Notes: generated from the letters alone by a model not told the origin. 64,000 bases of DNA from Lepeophtheirus salmonis (GCF_016086655.4 NC_052141.2:12214001-12278000), one strand, 5' to 3'. Numbered from the stretch's first letter, positions 12,120-24,216 are shown. Numbers and translations are program-made.

Positions 12120-14040
12120 CAGTACTTGGCGCACGGATACAAAATAGTTTGCACTATACAATTGACGGTACCAACTAAATCGAGCTTCGATAAAATCGTT
12201 TTGCACCTCTGGAAGGGATATTCGAAGCCACAATCTTTAAGAAGAAATTATGCATGTTTTGCAGTAACATCTGTAGTTTGGTTCACTATAGTGAAAGTAT
12301 CTTTAGTGAAGCTCATTTTGTGAGAGGTAGATTCACACTTCCATGAATTTAACCACACATGGAAATCTAGAAGAAATTGAATATTTTCGTGATTTAATGA
12401 CAGAGGCTCCCTCGATGAGTCTCTCTTTCTCCGTCCTGCGGAAGGCGTTTTACAATTTAGAATATTCCAGTATTTTATAATGATGGACAAAAAAATTGCA
12501 GTTATTTTCCAATTGAGATTTTGATTAGAATAATAATTTAGGCCGCAATTGTGCTTTCATGAAAAATATTATCTGCTAAAAGTACATTGTTTTTTTCAAT
12601 AGACGTGGGATACAAAGATTTTGTCGTGAGCTTATAAGCAATTTTAATCATCTTGTCCTTCTCCATTTCAAAAATATCAATAATATTCTGGAAATTCGGT
12701 TTTGACAGCTGAACATCCATAAGGTTAGGGCACATTAAAAAAATGTTTCTTTGGAAAAAATTATAAATATTTTTTTATGTTATGTGTACTATTAAAAAGG
12801 AGGAATAGTTCCTGTTCTGGCCTTGCAGGATTTGGGACACTAACCTTCCAGGATGCTCCACACATTGCCAAGAAACATTTTCGATTAGGAATTGCATTGT
12901 CCATGGAGATTGCTACGACGTCAAATCCAATTTTAAAGAGTTCATTATTAATTTGCAATAGTAGATCATGCAGTGCAGAAGAATTGAGGCATACAATAGG
13001 ATACATCGCAACGGTGTCCTGATACTTTGAGCACAAATACTTGATCATGAACACAAGGAGTGTCTTTATTATGCTTCCTCCTTCTTGTCCAGTTATCTTT
13101 CCTCCGAAATATTCCACTCTTTGGGCTGTATATACTTCATCAACAATTAGAATAACCTTCTTTTGTTGGGTGACAATAACTTGTGTCTTACGGACAAGTA
13201 GTCAACGGACGAATATGAAAAACCAACATTCATGGTAAATGCAGATGACAATTTTCTTAAGTGACTTAGGGAAGGAAGAGTAAAAACCATCCTGAGATAA
13301 TTGAAGATATAAAGCTGGGCTGGTGTTATGACATAACAGAGAAGTAGCTAATAATACAGGAAAGTATCGCTTCTGTTTCGGTGTAGAGTTTATTAAAGCA
13401 AGTTGTTCTCATATGAAAATCAACTTTTTCCGTTAGTGAGAGTCTATATCCGACGGATATAAATTTTCAACGATACTCTCAACATTAATTAATCATATAT
13501 TTCATTGGAGGAAAAGGATTCATATGAGCAAAGATGTTCTGGAGAAGGCTTACCGAGGTGATCTTTCTATTCGTTGTGAGGTGATTCACGCAGCTCCGAT
13601 CTAGATTGACGTTCTTGTGATATAAATTGAATGTCAAATCACTATTTATCATCACTGAGAATTCGATTTCGACAAAATTAGAACACAGTTCAGATAGACA
13701 GTAAAACTGAATTGAATCCTCCATCCTCCTCCAATGAACATTCGTCAGGAATTTTCCATCTCCACACTTAAAGACACAAATCACTAAAGTCAATAACAAA
13801 ATCTTTAAGGAATAATCATCGTTGAGCTTCAACGATAGCTTCACTTTCCTTAGAAATCCTGGCTGATGTGGTAGCTCTCGATGTAGGCCGTTGACTTTTG
13901 ACGGATGATAAGTATTTGGAAAGATTGGGAAAAATACTAGGCACTACAGACTGTTTCAAATAATGTTTTTGGGAGCTTATTATCTTCAACTCTATAGGAA
14001 GATTCATGTTTCTTTGTGTGGTCTGCGCTCTCTTATACAA
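12120..14040 (-). mobile_element. Decayed P-element/THAP9-type transposase
   Basis: Fragments in different minus-strand frames line up in order with P-element-family transposases. 14040-13816: linker with SIFPNLSKYLSS. About 13844-13485: further N-terminal portion. About 13150-12761: RNase H-like region with IVDEVYTAQRVEYFGG (the catalytic Asp motif), then TLLVFMIKYL, AISMDNAIPNRK and LFNSTHNIKKYL. 12735-12538: PNFQNIIDIFEMEK and LADNIFHEST. 12490-12248: C-terminal part with ILNCKTPSAGRRKRDS. Frameshifts separate the pieces and no N-terminal THAP zinc finger or terminal repeat is seen. It lies in the spacer between the inverted arms. It is clearly inactive; family assignment rests on motif recognition. 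Confidence 0.75.
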
Positions 14041-14407
14041 TGTCTTTTATATTATGTAGATTCAAGTCCATTATTATTTAGATCCAAAGGATGCTTTATA
14101 ATTATATTGGAAAGTAATTTATTTAATTCCGAGTCAAGTAAAGTATGAAGTATCAATGAGTTTATTTTGATTTTTATCCCGTTGATGACGTCATCTGCCT
14201 AGTTAGGAGTGTTGACTGAAATGCTCCGTCCTTATATTTATGTATAGGCAGGATACCAAGTCTAAACTTGTATTTCTATGAACCTTTGACATAGCCTCAA
14301 ATATGTAGTTTTATAGTAGTAACTTGACTATTAAGTATTTAATAGCATTTGTTATTCAAAGTACGTATTTTTCGCCCCCCCCCCATTGACAGACCACTTA
14401 ATCCGAG

Positions 14408-15067
14408 ATGGGATCCCTGGAATACCTTTGTCTTCAATGGAATGAGTATGAGAACAATTTCAAACAAGGTCTTTCCGAATTACGAAAAAATGAGGAACTC
14501 TTTGATGTGACACTTACATCTGGATCTAAGCAAATCAAGGCTCACAAAGTCATTCTCAGTGCATGCTCCCCTGTATTTCGCTCCATGATTGGATCTGCTC
14601 CCTTCCAGATGCATCCTCTAATTTATTTGAGAGGGATAAACATTAATCATTTGGAGTTGCTTATTTCCTTTATGTATCATGGACAAGTGAGAGTGCTCCA
14701 AGACGAACTAGAGGATTTCATTTCCATAGCGAAATAACTTAAAATAAACGGCCTTTCAAATGATTCTCCACTTATGAAAAAGAATCAATCTCAGCCCACC
14801 TCCAGTGCTTCAACTACGTGCTCTTCTACTTCTCTAAATCTACCTTATGAGTCACCCGAGATCCCTATTGTAAATAATGATGTAAACGAAACTTCCTCCA
14901 ATGATTCAACTAGTAACGAAGAATGTGAACCCCTGAGTGATAACGATATGGGTCCATGTATTTTTAGTGATGAATCATCTGAAGATATGGAATTAACTAA
15001 TCGTATTGAGAAGTACACATTGGAAGCTTGCAGAGCCAGGGTTTGTAGTGTTGGAGTTTTCATATAA
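14408..15067 (+). pseudogene. BTB/POZ protein (lola/Broad-like) with in-frame stop
   Basis: Residues 1-109 form a BTB domain of the arthropod Tramtrack/Broad/lola type: LCLQWNEYENNF, LFDVTL, KAHKVILSACSPVF and LLISFMYHGQVRV. In this family the domain is followed by V/IAxELKVKGL; here IAK-stop-LKINGLS is read, so TAA at 14735-14737 replaces the expected Glu codon (GAA to TAA). The frame then stays open to 15067 through a Ser/Thr/Asp/Glu-rich linker typical of the family. No zinc fingers or other DNA-binding domain follow, although they normally sit in later exons. This may be a nonsense-mutated copy, a readthrough candidate or a base error. Family members are nuclear transcription regulators. 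Confidence 0.7.
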
Positions 15068-15807
15068 TTTAATATACTTATATATATTAACTGGGGATCT
15101 TCTTTTTGAGAATCTACGAGAGAGAATAAAATCAGTTGTATACCAAGACTTGATACCCCTGAAATAATATATCTAAATAGTAAAAAATGATTTTCTGTAG
15201 ATATACTTTTCTAATCTAGTTTAAGGATCCTCAAGCAGGTCTTTAACGCGGTCGAATTGCGACAAAACGAAATTAAAATAGTCTATAGATTATTATATTT
15301 TTCTTTGATTCATAGAATTTCCTTTCTTAGCGACAGTATTCTACTTTGGCATGGAAATGAAATTCTTTGGAAACTTTTCCCGGAATCTTGAAGAATAAAT
15401 GCTATCAGTTATAGCGTGTTGTTTAAGGGTAAAAGAATACGTTGTGCCCAGGTTGAGTGAAAGAATTTTTTTTATTCTCTCTCGTAGATCCTAAAGAAGA
15501 AGATATACGGTTCATATATATACGCACACCAATCGATGTTAAAGAAACTAAAGCCTTGAGTAACTGTATTTTTTTTTTTTTTTTCGCATTCAGTACGAAA
15601 AATTAGCTTAAGTTGATAAATGCATTTGTACCATTTGTTGTGTGAGATTAGGGAGTGAACGCTTGCTATCCAATCACAACTTTTTTTATCATTCGCAGAA
15701 ATAAAACCTGGATTATTTGGAATGAAAGAAACAGTTATAATTGGCCTAATTATACTCAATGAATTTAGAGAATATTCTGTTAATTGCAGACAATTTTTGT
15801 CTAAAGA
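15068..15807. other. Spacer between BTB gene and dispersed repeat
   Basis: AT-rich with a T-run near 15570. A minus-strand frame at 15472-15759 shows no similarity I recognise. No feature supported. Confidence 0.4.
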
Positions 15808-16925
15808 AAAGTTATAAAATATAAAATACGTTTAGAATGCATATGATGTATGTATTGTTATTAAAGGTTCTATTTTGATGTTTTACATGGTTCAAATATG
15901 AGGGATTTGTCGCAAGATGAATTCGCGTTTCTAGAAAAAAAAAAACACACACACTTGAGGAATTACAAAATTACGTGCTATATCATAGATTACTTAACAT
16001 TTGGATATACAGGGTAGTCCAGATGAATTTTGAAACGAATTTACAAGATGGGGTAGAACCCTACGTTTATGATTTAAAAGCTACATTTAATGACATTCAT
16101 TATGAAATTCACCTTTCTTGACAACCCCAGCCACACGGTTTCAAAAGCTTTGAGAGGAACGAGAGACCTTGTGCAGATCTAGCATCGCCATTGTAATAGT
16201 TATGTACTTTTTAGGTTATATTCCCTGTATGAATGGTTTAGCTTAAGGAAGAAATTACACCTTCCAACAAGACAGTGTACCAGCAAACAACCCATAGAGA
16301 ATATATTTATCTATGAATAAACCTTGTACTCGCCCTAACGCTTTATGCTCGCAAAACTCAAACAAACTCGTCAGTTAATAAAAACCTGTCGTCAGTGTTG
16401 GATCGGCCTACAAAATTATGAAAAGACTGATGTTCTTCATCCAAACACTAAGGCCCTCTAAACCAACATCAGCCAGCTCTGGGACACTATGACAGAGGAC
16501 TACATACATCTGCAGCGTGTGCAAAACCTTCTGCCTTTACCTGTAAGACATCATTACCGCTAAGGACGGCTGGATTAATTATTCAGAGAGCTCAGATACA
16601 CATCTTCATATGATTGGTATTAATGTTTTGAAATTCTATTGTTATTTAATAAACTATTGTGGAGGTTTCAAATTCAGATTTTAATGTACCACTTTATACA
16701 AATTACACAAATTTCTAATAAAAACTTGCGCAACCCCATCAAATGCCAATGATAAATACAGGTATTATGATTAAATTAAAGTAATAGTTACTGAAAATAT
16801 CTTAATTTGTACAATTTTTTAATCAATTAAGGACGACAACCGTCGGATAATATGAAAAAACATCTTATTCTTTCCACTGTAATAGTTAATCTGTATCTAC
16901 AATATGAAAATATTACGATACAGGG
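15808..16925. mobile_element. Dispersed repeat containing dead mariner remnant (copy 1)
   Basis: About 1.1 kb that recurs in reverse complement at 34434-35543 and partly (its 16560-16925 end) in the left arm at 11735-12098. From 16008 it reads like a mariner end (ACAGGGTAGTCCAGATG). At about 16250 it encodes GRNYTFQQDS, the second catalytic block of mariner transposases. Around 16430-16560 it encodes HPNTKAL and WDTMTEDYIHLQRV, matching the C-terminal tail. Multiple stops make it inactive. The right duplication arm begins inside this unit. Confidence 0.7.
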
Positions 16926-17215
16926 TTTTTAAAAAAAAAAAGAGGTTATCTGTACATTCAAAATCTACGTTTAAAAGTTGTGTTTTAAGCAAAGTTGATT
17001 TGCGACAGCTTCAAAATTTTCTTGTTAACAATCAACAATGGATTCAGTAAACCTCAGCTTTTTATACATCAAAATAAATCAATATAAAGAAATATTTTTA
17101 ATGACAAAATTTTGTTTCTTAAATCAGTCATTGAATGTGTATTACAAATTAATGTAACCAATAAATTTGGTAAGAGTATTAAAAATGAAAATACATTATA
17201 TACATATATCAACAA

Positions 17216-18385
17216 TTAAGATCTTGAGGGATCCACGACTTTTCCAGAAAATAATACAAGTCCAGTGGATTTGTCCTTGATCATGAAAATAAAGGGATGA
17301 TCAATGACAAGAGGCTGAGGTATCATAGCACACCTCATCATCATAACCATTCCAGAAGCTGCAGCCGCCTCACTTCCCTCTTCATTAACTTCAATTATGG
17401 CTTTTTGTACAACTTTAGAAACGTATAGTTCTCCTGGACCTCCAGCCATACCTGAAAAGTCAGACTTTTCATCAAACATATCCTTCAATCCAAGGGACTT
17501 GCAAGCATCTCCGAGATCATGAAATGATTCCAACTTAAACTTTGGCAAATAAATTGGATTTTTACTTGGGTGAGTTAATTTATCAAGGGTTGAGGGATTG
17601 AAAGCATCCGTTGCTACCTTTTGTTCCAACTCCCCAAGTCCGAATCTTTCTTCTGGGACTAGAAGATACATGGTGATCCGTTCTCCTTTATATGGCAAAG
17701 CAGCAATCGTACATTTTAGATCTTCATTATATGTTGAAGCGTATTTGATGTCGGACGCAAACATGGTTGGGACTTTGACAGTTTTCTCTGAAGATACAAA
17801 GAAATCTCTCTCTGTTGTATTTATGGGATCAAATTTTGCCAACCAATCCCCCTTGAAATAAATGGCATTTACCAAAACATTCACAGTATCGCTGTTAATG
17901 CTACCAGGGGCGAATAATTCTTTGACCTTTCCATTGGTTTGTTGTAAAACCCAATCATTCATGATTTTCCTTGCTTCTTCAGCTTGATTAAAGTCTAAGG
18001 ATTGAATCTCTGATTGAAAATGTTTCTTCACATCACTCAAATACTCTTCTCGTAATTCCAACCTCTTGGACGGAAAAACAGAATTTGCAACCTCCAAAGT
18101 AATGTTATCATCCGACTTTGTCACAGATGTGATGTCTGAGTAGGCAGACTTTAGCAATTCCATATCTTCTGGAAGATGAAGAGCCTCCTTGATTTGTTGA
18201 AGTGTGTTTCCCCTTGCTCCAAGAGCAGCCATGGAAATAACACTGGAGATACTGTAGCTTGAAAATACGGCATTTTGTTCCGAAGTTGTAGTTTGAAGAA
18301 GGAGTTCACTTCCGAATTTGTGAGACCCGTGTGCAATAGAGACCAAGTGTGACTTGTGTGGGATGCTTTCATTCATTTTCGTCAA
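17216..18385 (-). CDS. Intracellular-type serpin, intact copy
   Basis: 389-residue intronless serpin, normal family length. It has no signal peptide, like clade B (ov-serpin) proteins, so a cytosolic or unconventionally secreted product is likely. Serpins trap serine or cysteine proteases through a bait loop. The proximal hinge EEGSEAAAAS (335-344) fits the consensus of inhibitory serpins. Counting from P17 Glu335, P1-P1' falls at Arg351-Cys352 (MMMRCAM), predicting a trypsin-like target. HPFIF (363-367) is the C-terminal signature, and the shutter-region residues FSSYSISSVISMAALGA and NDWVLQQTNGKVKELF are present. The ATG at 18385 is preceded by a TATA-like TATAAAA at 18461-18467. The frameshifted sister copy lies in the opposite arm. 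Confidence 0.93.
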   Translation of the reverse strand: MTKMNESIPHKSHLVSIAHGSHKFGSELLLQTTTSEQNAVFSSYSISSVISMAALGARGNTLQQIKEALHLPEDMELLKSAYSDITSVTKSDDNITLEVANSVFPSKRLELREEYLSDVKKHFQSEIQSLDFNQAEEARKIMNDWVLQQTNGKVKELFAPGSINSDTVNVLVNAIYFKGDWLAKFDPINTTERDFFVSSEKTVKVPTMFASDIKYASTYNEDLKCTIAALPYKGERITMYLLVPEERFGLGELEQKVATDAFNPSTLDKLTHPSKNPIYLPKFKLESFHDLGDACKSLGLKDMFDEKSDFSGMAGGPGELYVSKVVQKAIIEVNEEGSEAAAASGMVMMMRCAMIPQPLVIDHPFIFMIKDKSTGLVLFSGKVVDPSRS

Positions 18386-18460
18386 CTTTTTGAATTATAA
18401 GAACGATAAAAGAATGTAATGGAGTAGTTATTAGTACAGATTTGGCTTATTACTAAATTA

Positions 18461-18609
18461 TTTTATATATTTAGAATGAACACATACACATCTGCGGGAG
18501 TCATAAACTGAAATACAATGAAGCTATTATAGAAGAGGGTCTGGCTTTTCGTAGTTGTTAACTTAATTAGGGAGAGCGCTCAACAATCAATGATTATCGC
18601 CATGAGTCA
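18461..18609 (-). promoter_or_regulatory. Likely promoter of intact serpin
   Basis: On the minus strand TATAAAA (18467-18461) lies 76 bases upstream of the ATG, and TGACTCA (18609-18603, AP-1-like) lies further out. The left copy has the same two motifs at different spacing, with about 100 bp more sequence between them here. Role inferred from conservation between the two copies only. Confidence 0.4.
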
Positions 18610-19381
18610 TTTATAATAACTCATGATTCATGTTTAGAATGTTCTCTTATCAAATTTCTACCGATGAAATGAAGCCAAGAATATTATTTATCTATGAGCA
18701 CAGAATCCAAAACTGATTTCAGTTTTTATCGGGATTGTCGGGTTTCAGAAAAAAATCTAAGATTATAATTCGGAATTATTATCGTTCAGAGTAATTTTTC
18801 AGCATTAACACGATTACCAAATTTGATTCTGTATATTCTTTTGAACTTTACATATTTCCATTTTTAGGATGAAGAAGAACACACTTCTTTAGACACTTAA
18901 AGCTCATTCATTATTCATTGTAATAAGGACTATCAAAGTTTATATTATAGAAGAATATTTGATGTTCAATTAAACAAAGAGTTACATAAAAAATATACAT
19001 ATCCAAGAATTTTGGTTTGACTTGTTATTTTTGAGTTACCCTATTTCTTATGAGTGTGTACTAGCAAATAGAAAAACATTACATACCTTAAAATAGTTTT
19101 TAAATTCAATGTCATGATAACGACGTCATACCCCGTAACATATAATAATAATTAATATCATTATAATACCGTACATCGTACAAATTCAAATGCTGTAATT
19201 ATTAATCATATTTGAAAAATTGAAATTCCCTACTCATCGTGGATGGATCTCTTCATTGTTTCAATCCTTGAATCATCTTTCAAAGGAAGAAGTCTGCCTT
19301 GCTTTCTTATGAGACCTGGTAGTTTTAGTCGGATGAATTTTTAGGTGTTTCAGGTACCTTTTATTTCGCAATAATTCTCAT

Positions 19382-19460
19382 GCTAATGCTTGTTTGTCAA
19401 TCCATGAGTCTTGTCCAATTTGAATAATCCATCATGCCTTATGATATTACAATTGATAAC
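19382..19460 (+). repeat. Short dispersed repeat (copy also at about 46652-46720)
   Basis: GCTTGTTTGTCAATCCATG, TCTTGTCC and TTGAATAATCCATCATG recur at 46652-46720 in the same order. A shorter piece occurs near 63878. Origin unknown. Confidence 0.5.
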
Positions 19461-19689
19461 GAAGGATTAAATGAATAGCACTTCTTCCATTGGAATCCCT
19501 GTTTTGTTTTTTTACTTTCCATTTATCTCAATAATATTGACTCAATATATCAGTGATAGCCGGATACCTATCACTGATAGGTATCCTATCAGCTTAAAAT
19601 AATTTTGCTACTTTTTCCATTTTGTTACTTTTCCTTCTTTTTTTCCCCTTACCATTCTTTCCTCTAGTATTTTTTTACAAAAATCTCTT

Positions 19690-20200
19690 TGGCTTAATCA
19701 ACCTTTATTGTATCCCGCAGGAATTTCTCAAAAAAAACAACAATACATAACAAGAAAAAACGACTGAAATCATCTGGTAGTTAGCCAAATGAGTCAATTA
19801 TACCAACTGATATGTATCACTTAAGTATTTCAGGACTATAATTGTCAATTATTTATACACAATTATTAAGATGAATTAAATATATCTGATTAGTGATGAA
19901 AATCGTGTGTATAATATATATGTTAAAAAATAACCGAAAATCAACATGGCAATACTGAAAATTTTAAGAATATTTTGGAGGAGATCAGCTAAGAAAATAC
20001 AAAAAAACATCAGGAAGAATTACTCCGATGTCGATCCCCAATTCCACTTTGAGTCCAACAAGGACAGGTTTTGAATATAGTTTCATCCATTTAGGAAAGG
20101 AAGTTCAAACCTCAGAAGTTAAATAATAATGACAAAAGTAAAGGAAAAGAAAATTCAACGTTCAGATTAACTCCTCCGATGGTCAATGTTATTTACTGCT
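19690..20200 (+). repeat. Copy of dispersed non-autonomous repeat family
   Basis: Shares ordered blocks with 39180-39725: ACCTTTATTGTATC, then AGCCAA..GAGTCAAT..ACCAACT, then GTTAAAAAATAACCGAAAATC, then AATTACTCCGATGTCGATCC, then TCCATTTAGGAAAGGA. This copy is present only in the right arm of the inverted duplication, which helps explain the length difference between arms. Confidence 0.6.
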
Positions 20201-21649
20201 CCCTCCCTGGCCCGAACAATGCCGGTTTACCCTTTATATAGCAGTAAATAAACGCAGAATTTAAAAGAAGGTTTAATTAATCATAGTCTGCAGTTCAAGT
20301 ATTTAGATTTTCAATCGAATGTATTAGGAACACTGACTTATACTTATGATGATTAATCATATCATCAGAAATAGATTTCCCCACCTTCAATACAATGAAC
20401 ATACAAAAAAAGTCAAGTGTAAATAATGTGTAATACAATATTTACGATTGTTAATGAATAGTGTTGGATCGGTGTTTTAAATATCGGACCGACCCTTGTT
20501 ACCATTTAACAGTCCGAAGCATCGATACGTTGGTTCTTCACTACTGCGATCATGGCTATCTTTATAGCTATTCTTTACTTATACATAGGACTGAATAATA
20601 TAAAATATGTCGTATCATTGATTATATCACGCAATCTTTCATCAGAAAAGAAACCGAAAATAGGATCCAAAATCAGTTGGTAGTAAGCCAGTTCTTCCCA
20701 TCTAAAGACTATTGTTCGATGAATGTTGAGAATTGTTCAGAGTTTAAAAGAAGTTGATTAAAATTCAACGTTCAGAATACTGGTTAGAAGAAAAGAAGCA
20801 GGAACAAGGACGTACAACAGCTGAACACGTACTCCTTCTTCTTCTTTTTTCTCCATTATTTAATGAGTCGTGGTTGTGCTAACATATCCCTTTAAAAGAA
20901 AAATCCTCGTCTACCTCAAGATTAATAGAAATATAAGGTTATACGGTATAAACTTGATAATTATGTAGAGAAAAGCGCGTGCAAGGAGATATTATTAATT
21001 ATGGTATCATTCTTTAAAATACTGATGTGATTATCAGCTGCCTGCTTTATTATAATTTTTGAAGGTATAACGAAAGTATTCATTAACAAAAATTGTTTAA
21101 TGAAGATATACTACGTATAATTAACTTAACACATTTTTTATCCGTTACGGTAGATTTGAAAACGTCACACTCCATGAAATGTAATTCATTATGAACCATA
21201 TTCTCAGAATAATAACTAATGAAACGACAAAGTAGAGTATTTTGAAATATATATTTGATGTTCCATGTTATAAAAAGAATGTGCTTAAATTGAATATAAT
21301 CTACATACTAAAAAATAAACCATCGTACATTTATCTTAAATATACAAAATTAAACAATTGTAATCATATAACTAATAATAACAATAAATTATAAATACAG
21401 AATATTGAAATAATAAACTGATCCAAATAATGTTTTCTTGATCTGACATTGGAATTTAGTTAAATATGTCATAACTTTAAGTTGCTAGACACAAGCCAGA
21501 CGTGGAGTTTAATCCAAAAGATCATCACCCATTTTTGCTAATGTGGAAGTTGCTATATACAATTAATAATATCCCTAAAGGAAATGAGACTATTACAGTT
21601 GATACATCGAAATGGAAGAGCGTAAGAATCAAAGTTCCACATCAATAGT

Positions 21650-21742
21650 AGTAGTACTGAAGTCAGTATTTGGTAGACATAGTAGTACTGAAGTCAGTAT
21701 TTGGTAGACATAGTAGTACTGAAGTCAGTATTTGGTAGACAT
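21650..21742. repeat. 31-bp tandem repeat, three units
   Basis: Unit starts AGTAGTACTGAAGTCAG at 21650, 21681 and 21712 with identical copies, followed by a partial fourth (AGTAGTCCTGA). It lies in a block of the right arm that has no counterpart in the left arm. Confidence 0.9.
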
Positions 21743-23159
21743 AGTAGTCCTGAAACGTTGGTTTCAGACTCACCCCCCCCGTTCTCCTTACACGCGTTTT
21801 TCTCTACAGAATTATCAACTTTGGTTATCCCATAGCGAGTGTACGACTGATGTTTGACTACCAGCACGCTTTTAATATTGACGTCATAGTAAATGAGTGG
21901 TTGGGTGTTTTGTCAAAATCTGTTTTTCTTGGCCAGCAGTCGCTATGCGATATTAAATTGAAAATTCTAGCAATAGTGATGCTATAAACTATGAATCCAT
22001 TTTCTCCGCCCAAAATCGTACAATAAGCAGCTGATATTAGCAAAAGTCTTAATTCAGTAGTATCATATTTCTTGCTCCCGCCTTTTCCTCGTACTCTTAC
22101 AAAAATCCCATTTCTAATAATAACAAGTTGGCCACACACCTTCTACTTTAAACTTCATGTATCTTGTCTATTGAAAGGAGTTGTAATTTCTTCATTTGAG
22201 CTTTTGTACGTTCTATAAAGTACAGATAAGAAACGTTTCTATGAAGAACAAATATTATTAGAATTGGACTAGTTTTTTTTACACTGATCCAACATTAATT
22301 GCTAATGAGTGATGAAAACAAAAATACGTCCATTAATATGTAGAAAGCTGAAAGAGTTTATGAGTCATACATGTTTTTCTACACGTGTGTACAGTACTAA
22401 GGGGGAGCTTATTTTTAAATATTCAAATATGAGGTCCTTCAGGTTTCAAAATGTCCCATTAAATCTATAGATATCATTGGCTAATTTTGAACCAATTTTA
22501 GAAATATTTGTAGGTGCACAGTTTTGGCCTTTCTGGCTAAAATAACTACAACTTTACGATCTGATAGAAATAAAAAAAAATACAATTATTTTGCCTAACT
22601 CATCGTTGTTATTGCCCTCAAATGACCTTGCAGGTAAAATTTCAATTTTATAATTATTTCACAGAAATCACAGTCCAACCGTTATTATCTACTCAAAATA
22701 TTATTATCAAATTTTGAGAGGCTAAGAGTCATTTTATTACAATGTACGGATAGTATTGTTGTAGAACACATCATTAATTGTTGCTCCTTGAATATTTGTA
22801 AATTATCACCCAAATATATGTTATTGTTATTCATATATTTTTGAAGAGAGAACATATAAATTGAAATAATCACTTGTATATGAAGGGCAAAAACTAACGT
22901 AAGTCAGAGTAGATTTGAGGATCGACATCATAGTATGTAATTCCTGACTATTTCATGGCTAGATACATAGGGGTTTTTGAGTATATTTCCTTCATCTCAC
23001 AGTTGCTTGCAGCTAATTTAAGAAAACGTCATAACAGCTAAGCTATTCGGCTCCTAAGCATTCTTCAAATTACCCGGGTGAACCCATTGATTTTTTTTTA
23101 ACATACCGGCGGATAATATATTTTCATCCATGGAGGTCAGGATGCATAAATAGTTATGA

Positions 23160-23745
23160 CAATCGTGTGTATAATGGGTATGTTAAAAAATGCAACCGAA
23201 AATCAACATGGTTACCCTGACAGTTTGATGAATGTTTAGGAAGAGATCAGCTAAAATCAGCTGTGACAGGGATGGAAGGAGAAAACGAAATACGCAAGAA
23301 TTCATTGCAAGAATTACTCCGAGGTGTACCCTTAATTCTACTCTGAGCTCAACAAGGGCTAACAATTATAATTTTGCAACAAATATTCAAGGTAACTCCA
23401 TGTCTTTTATCTGCACAAACGAATATCAAATCAGGTTTTAAATCTAATGGAATTTATTTAGGAGAGAAAGCTCACTCTCCAGAACTTAAATAATAATGAC
23501 AACTGTAAATGAAAAGGAAGTTCATTCTCTACTCTATGTCCTTGTTTATTTCCTTTTTCCTTCCTATCTTGTCACAGCTGATTGTAGCTGATCTAATGAA
23601 ACGTCATGATCATTATTCTTTCTCTCTTCCAAAAGATTCCTCAAATTGTTGGGGTTAGCATGTGGATTTTAGGCTTTTTTCGTTTTTCAACATGCCCATC
23701 CCACACTGGATTTTCATCTTTGTACATTGATAGTTTTTTTTTCTC
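23160..23745. repeat. Fold-back repeat pair (right-arm copy)
   Basis: Mirror of 6000-6550, almost base for base, including the mirrored open frames. Confidence 0.6.
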
Positions 23746-24216
23746 CACAAAACTGGAAATTTCCACTTAATTTTATTTATTACGTACAAAATTGTTGTGG
23801 AGATTATTACATTATTGTAGTAAACCTTATTTTGAAGACATAGTCAATCTTAGGTGAAATTCCTGATTTATTCAACTTAAGAAACATGTAATAAATCTTG
23901 ATCAAGTATTACTTTATATCAAAGTTCAAATAATGGGGAAATAATTGAAGGTCAATTCCAAAAGAAAAATTGATTTTTTTCTCACATTCTGATCATTATG
24001 TGGTTAACCATAATAACAATGTGAACTCTTTAATGGCTAGTATTAAAAAGGATGGATCCAACTTGGATAGGATTGAGGGGCACGAAGTTCAGGATCAAGA
24101 TTGAAAATTCCATCTCAATGGAAGGTGGGTGCATTGCATAAAAATTATTTGTTCTTGCCTATGCTTTTAGAGTTAATTTATAACAATTGTCATTTGACAA
24201 TCTTGAAGCCCTTATT

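Larger units (their letters stand above)
16560..24007 (-). repeat. Right arm of large inverted duplication
   Basis: Reverse complement of 5723-12098 apart from indels. Matching blocks run 24007 to about 22215, about 21565 to 20950, and 18468 to 16560. Between 18470 and 20945 the arm is about 1.4 kb longer than the left arm and contains its own copy of the dispersed repeat (19690-20200). The serpin here is intact. Confidence 0.85.
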
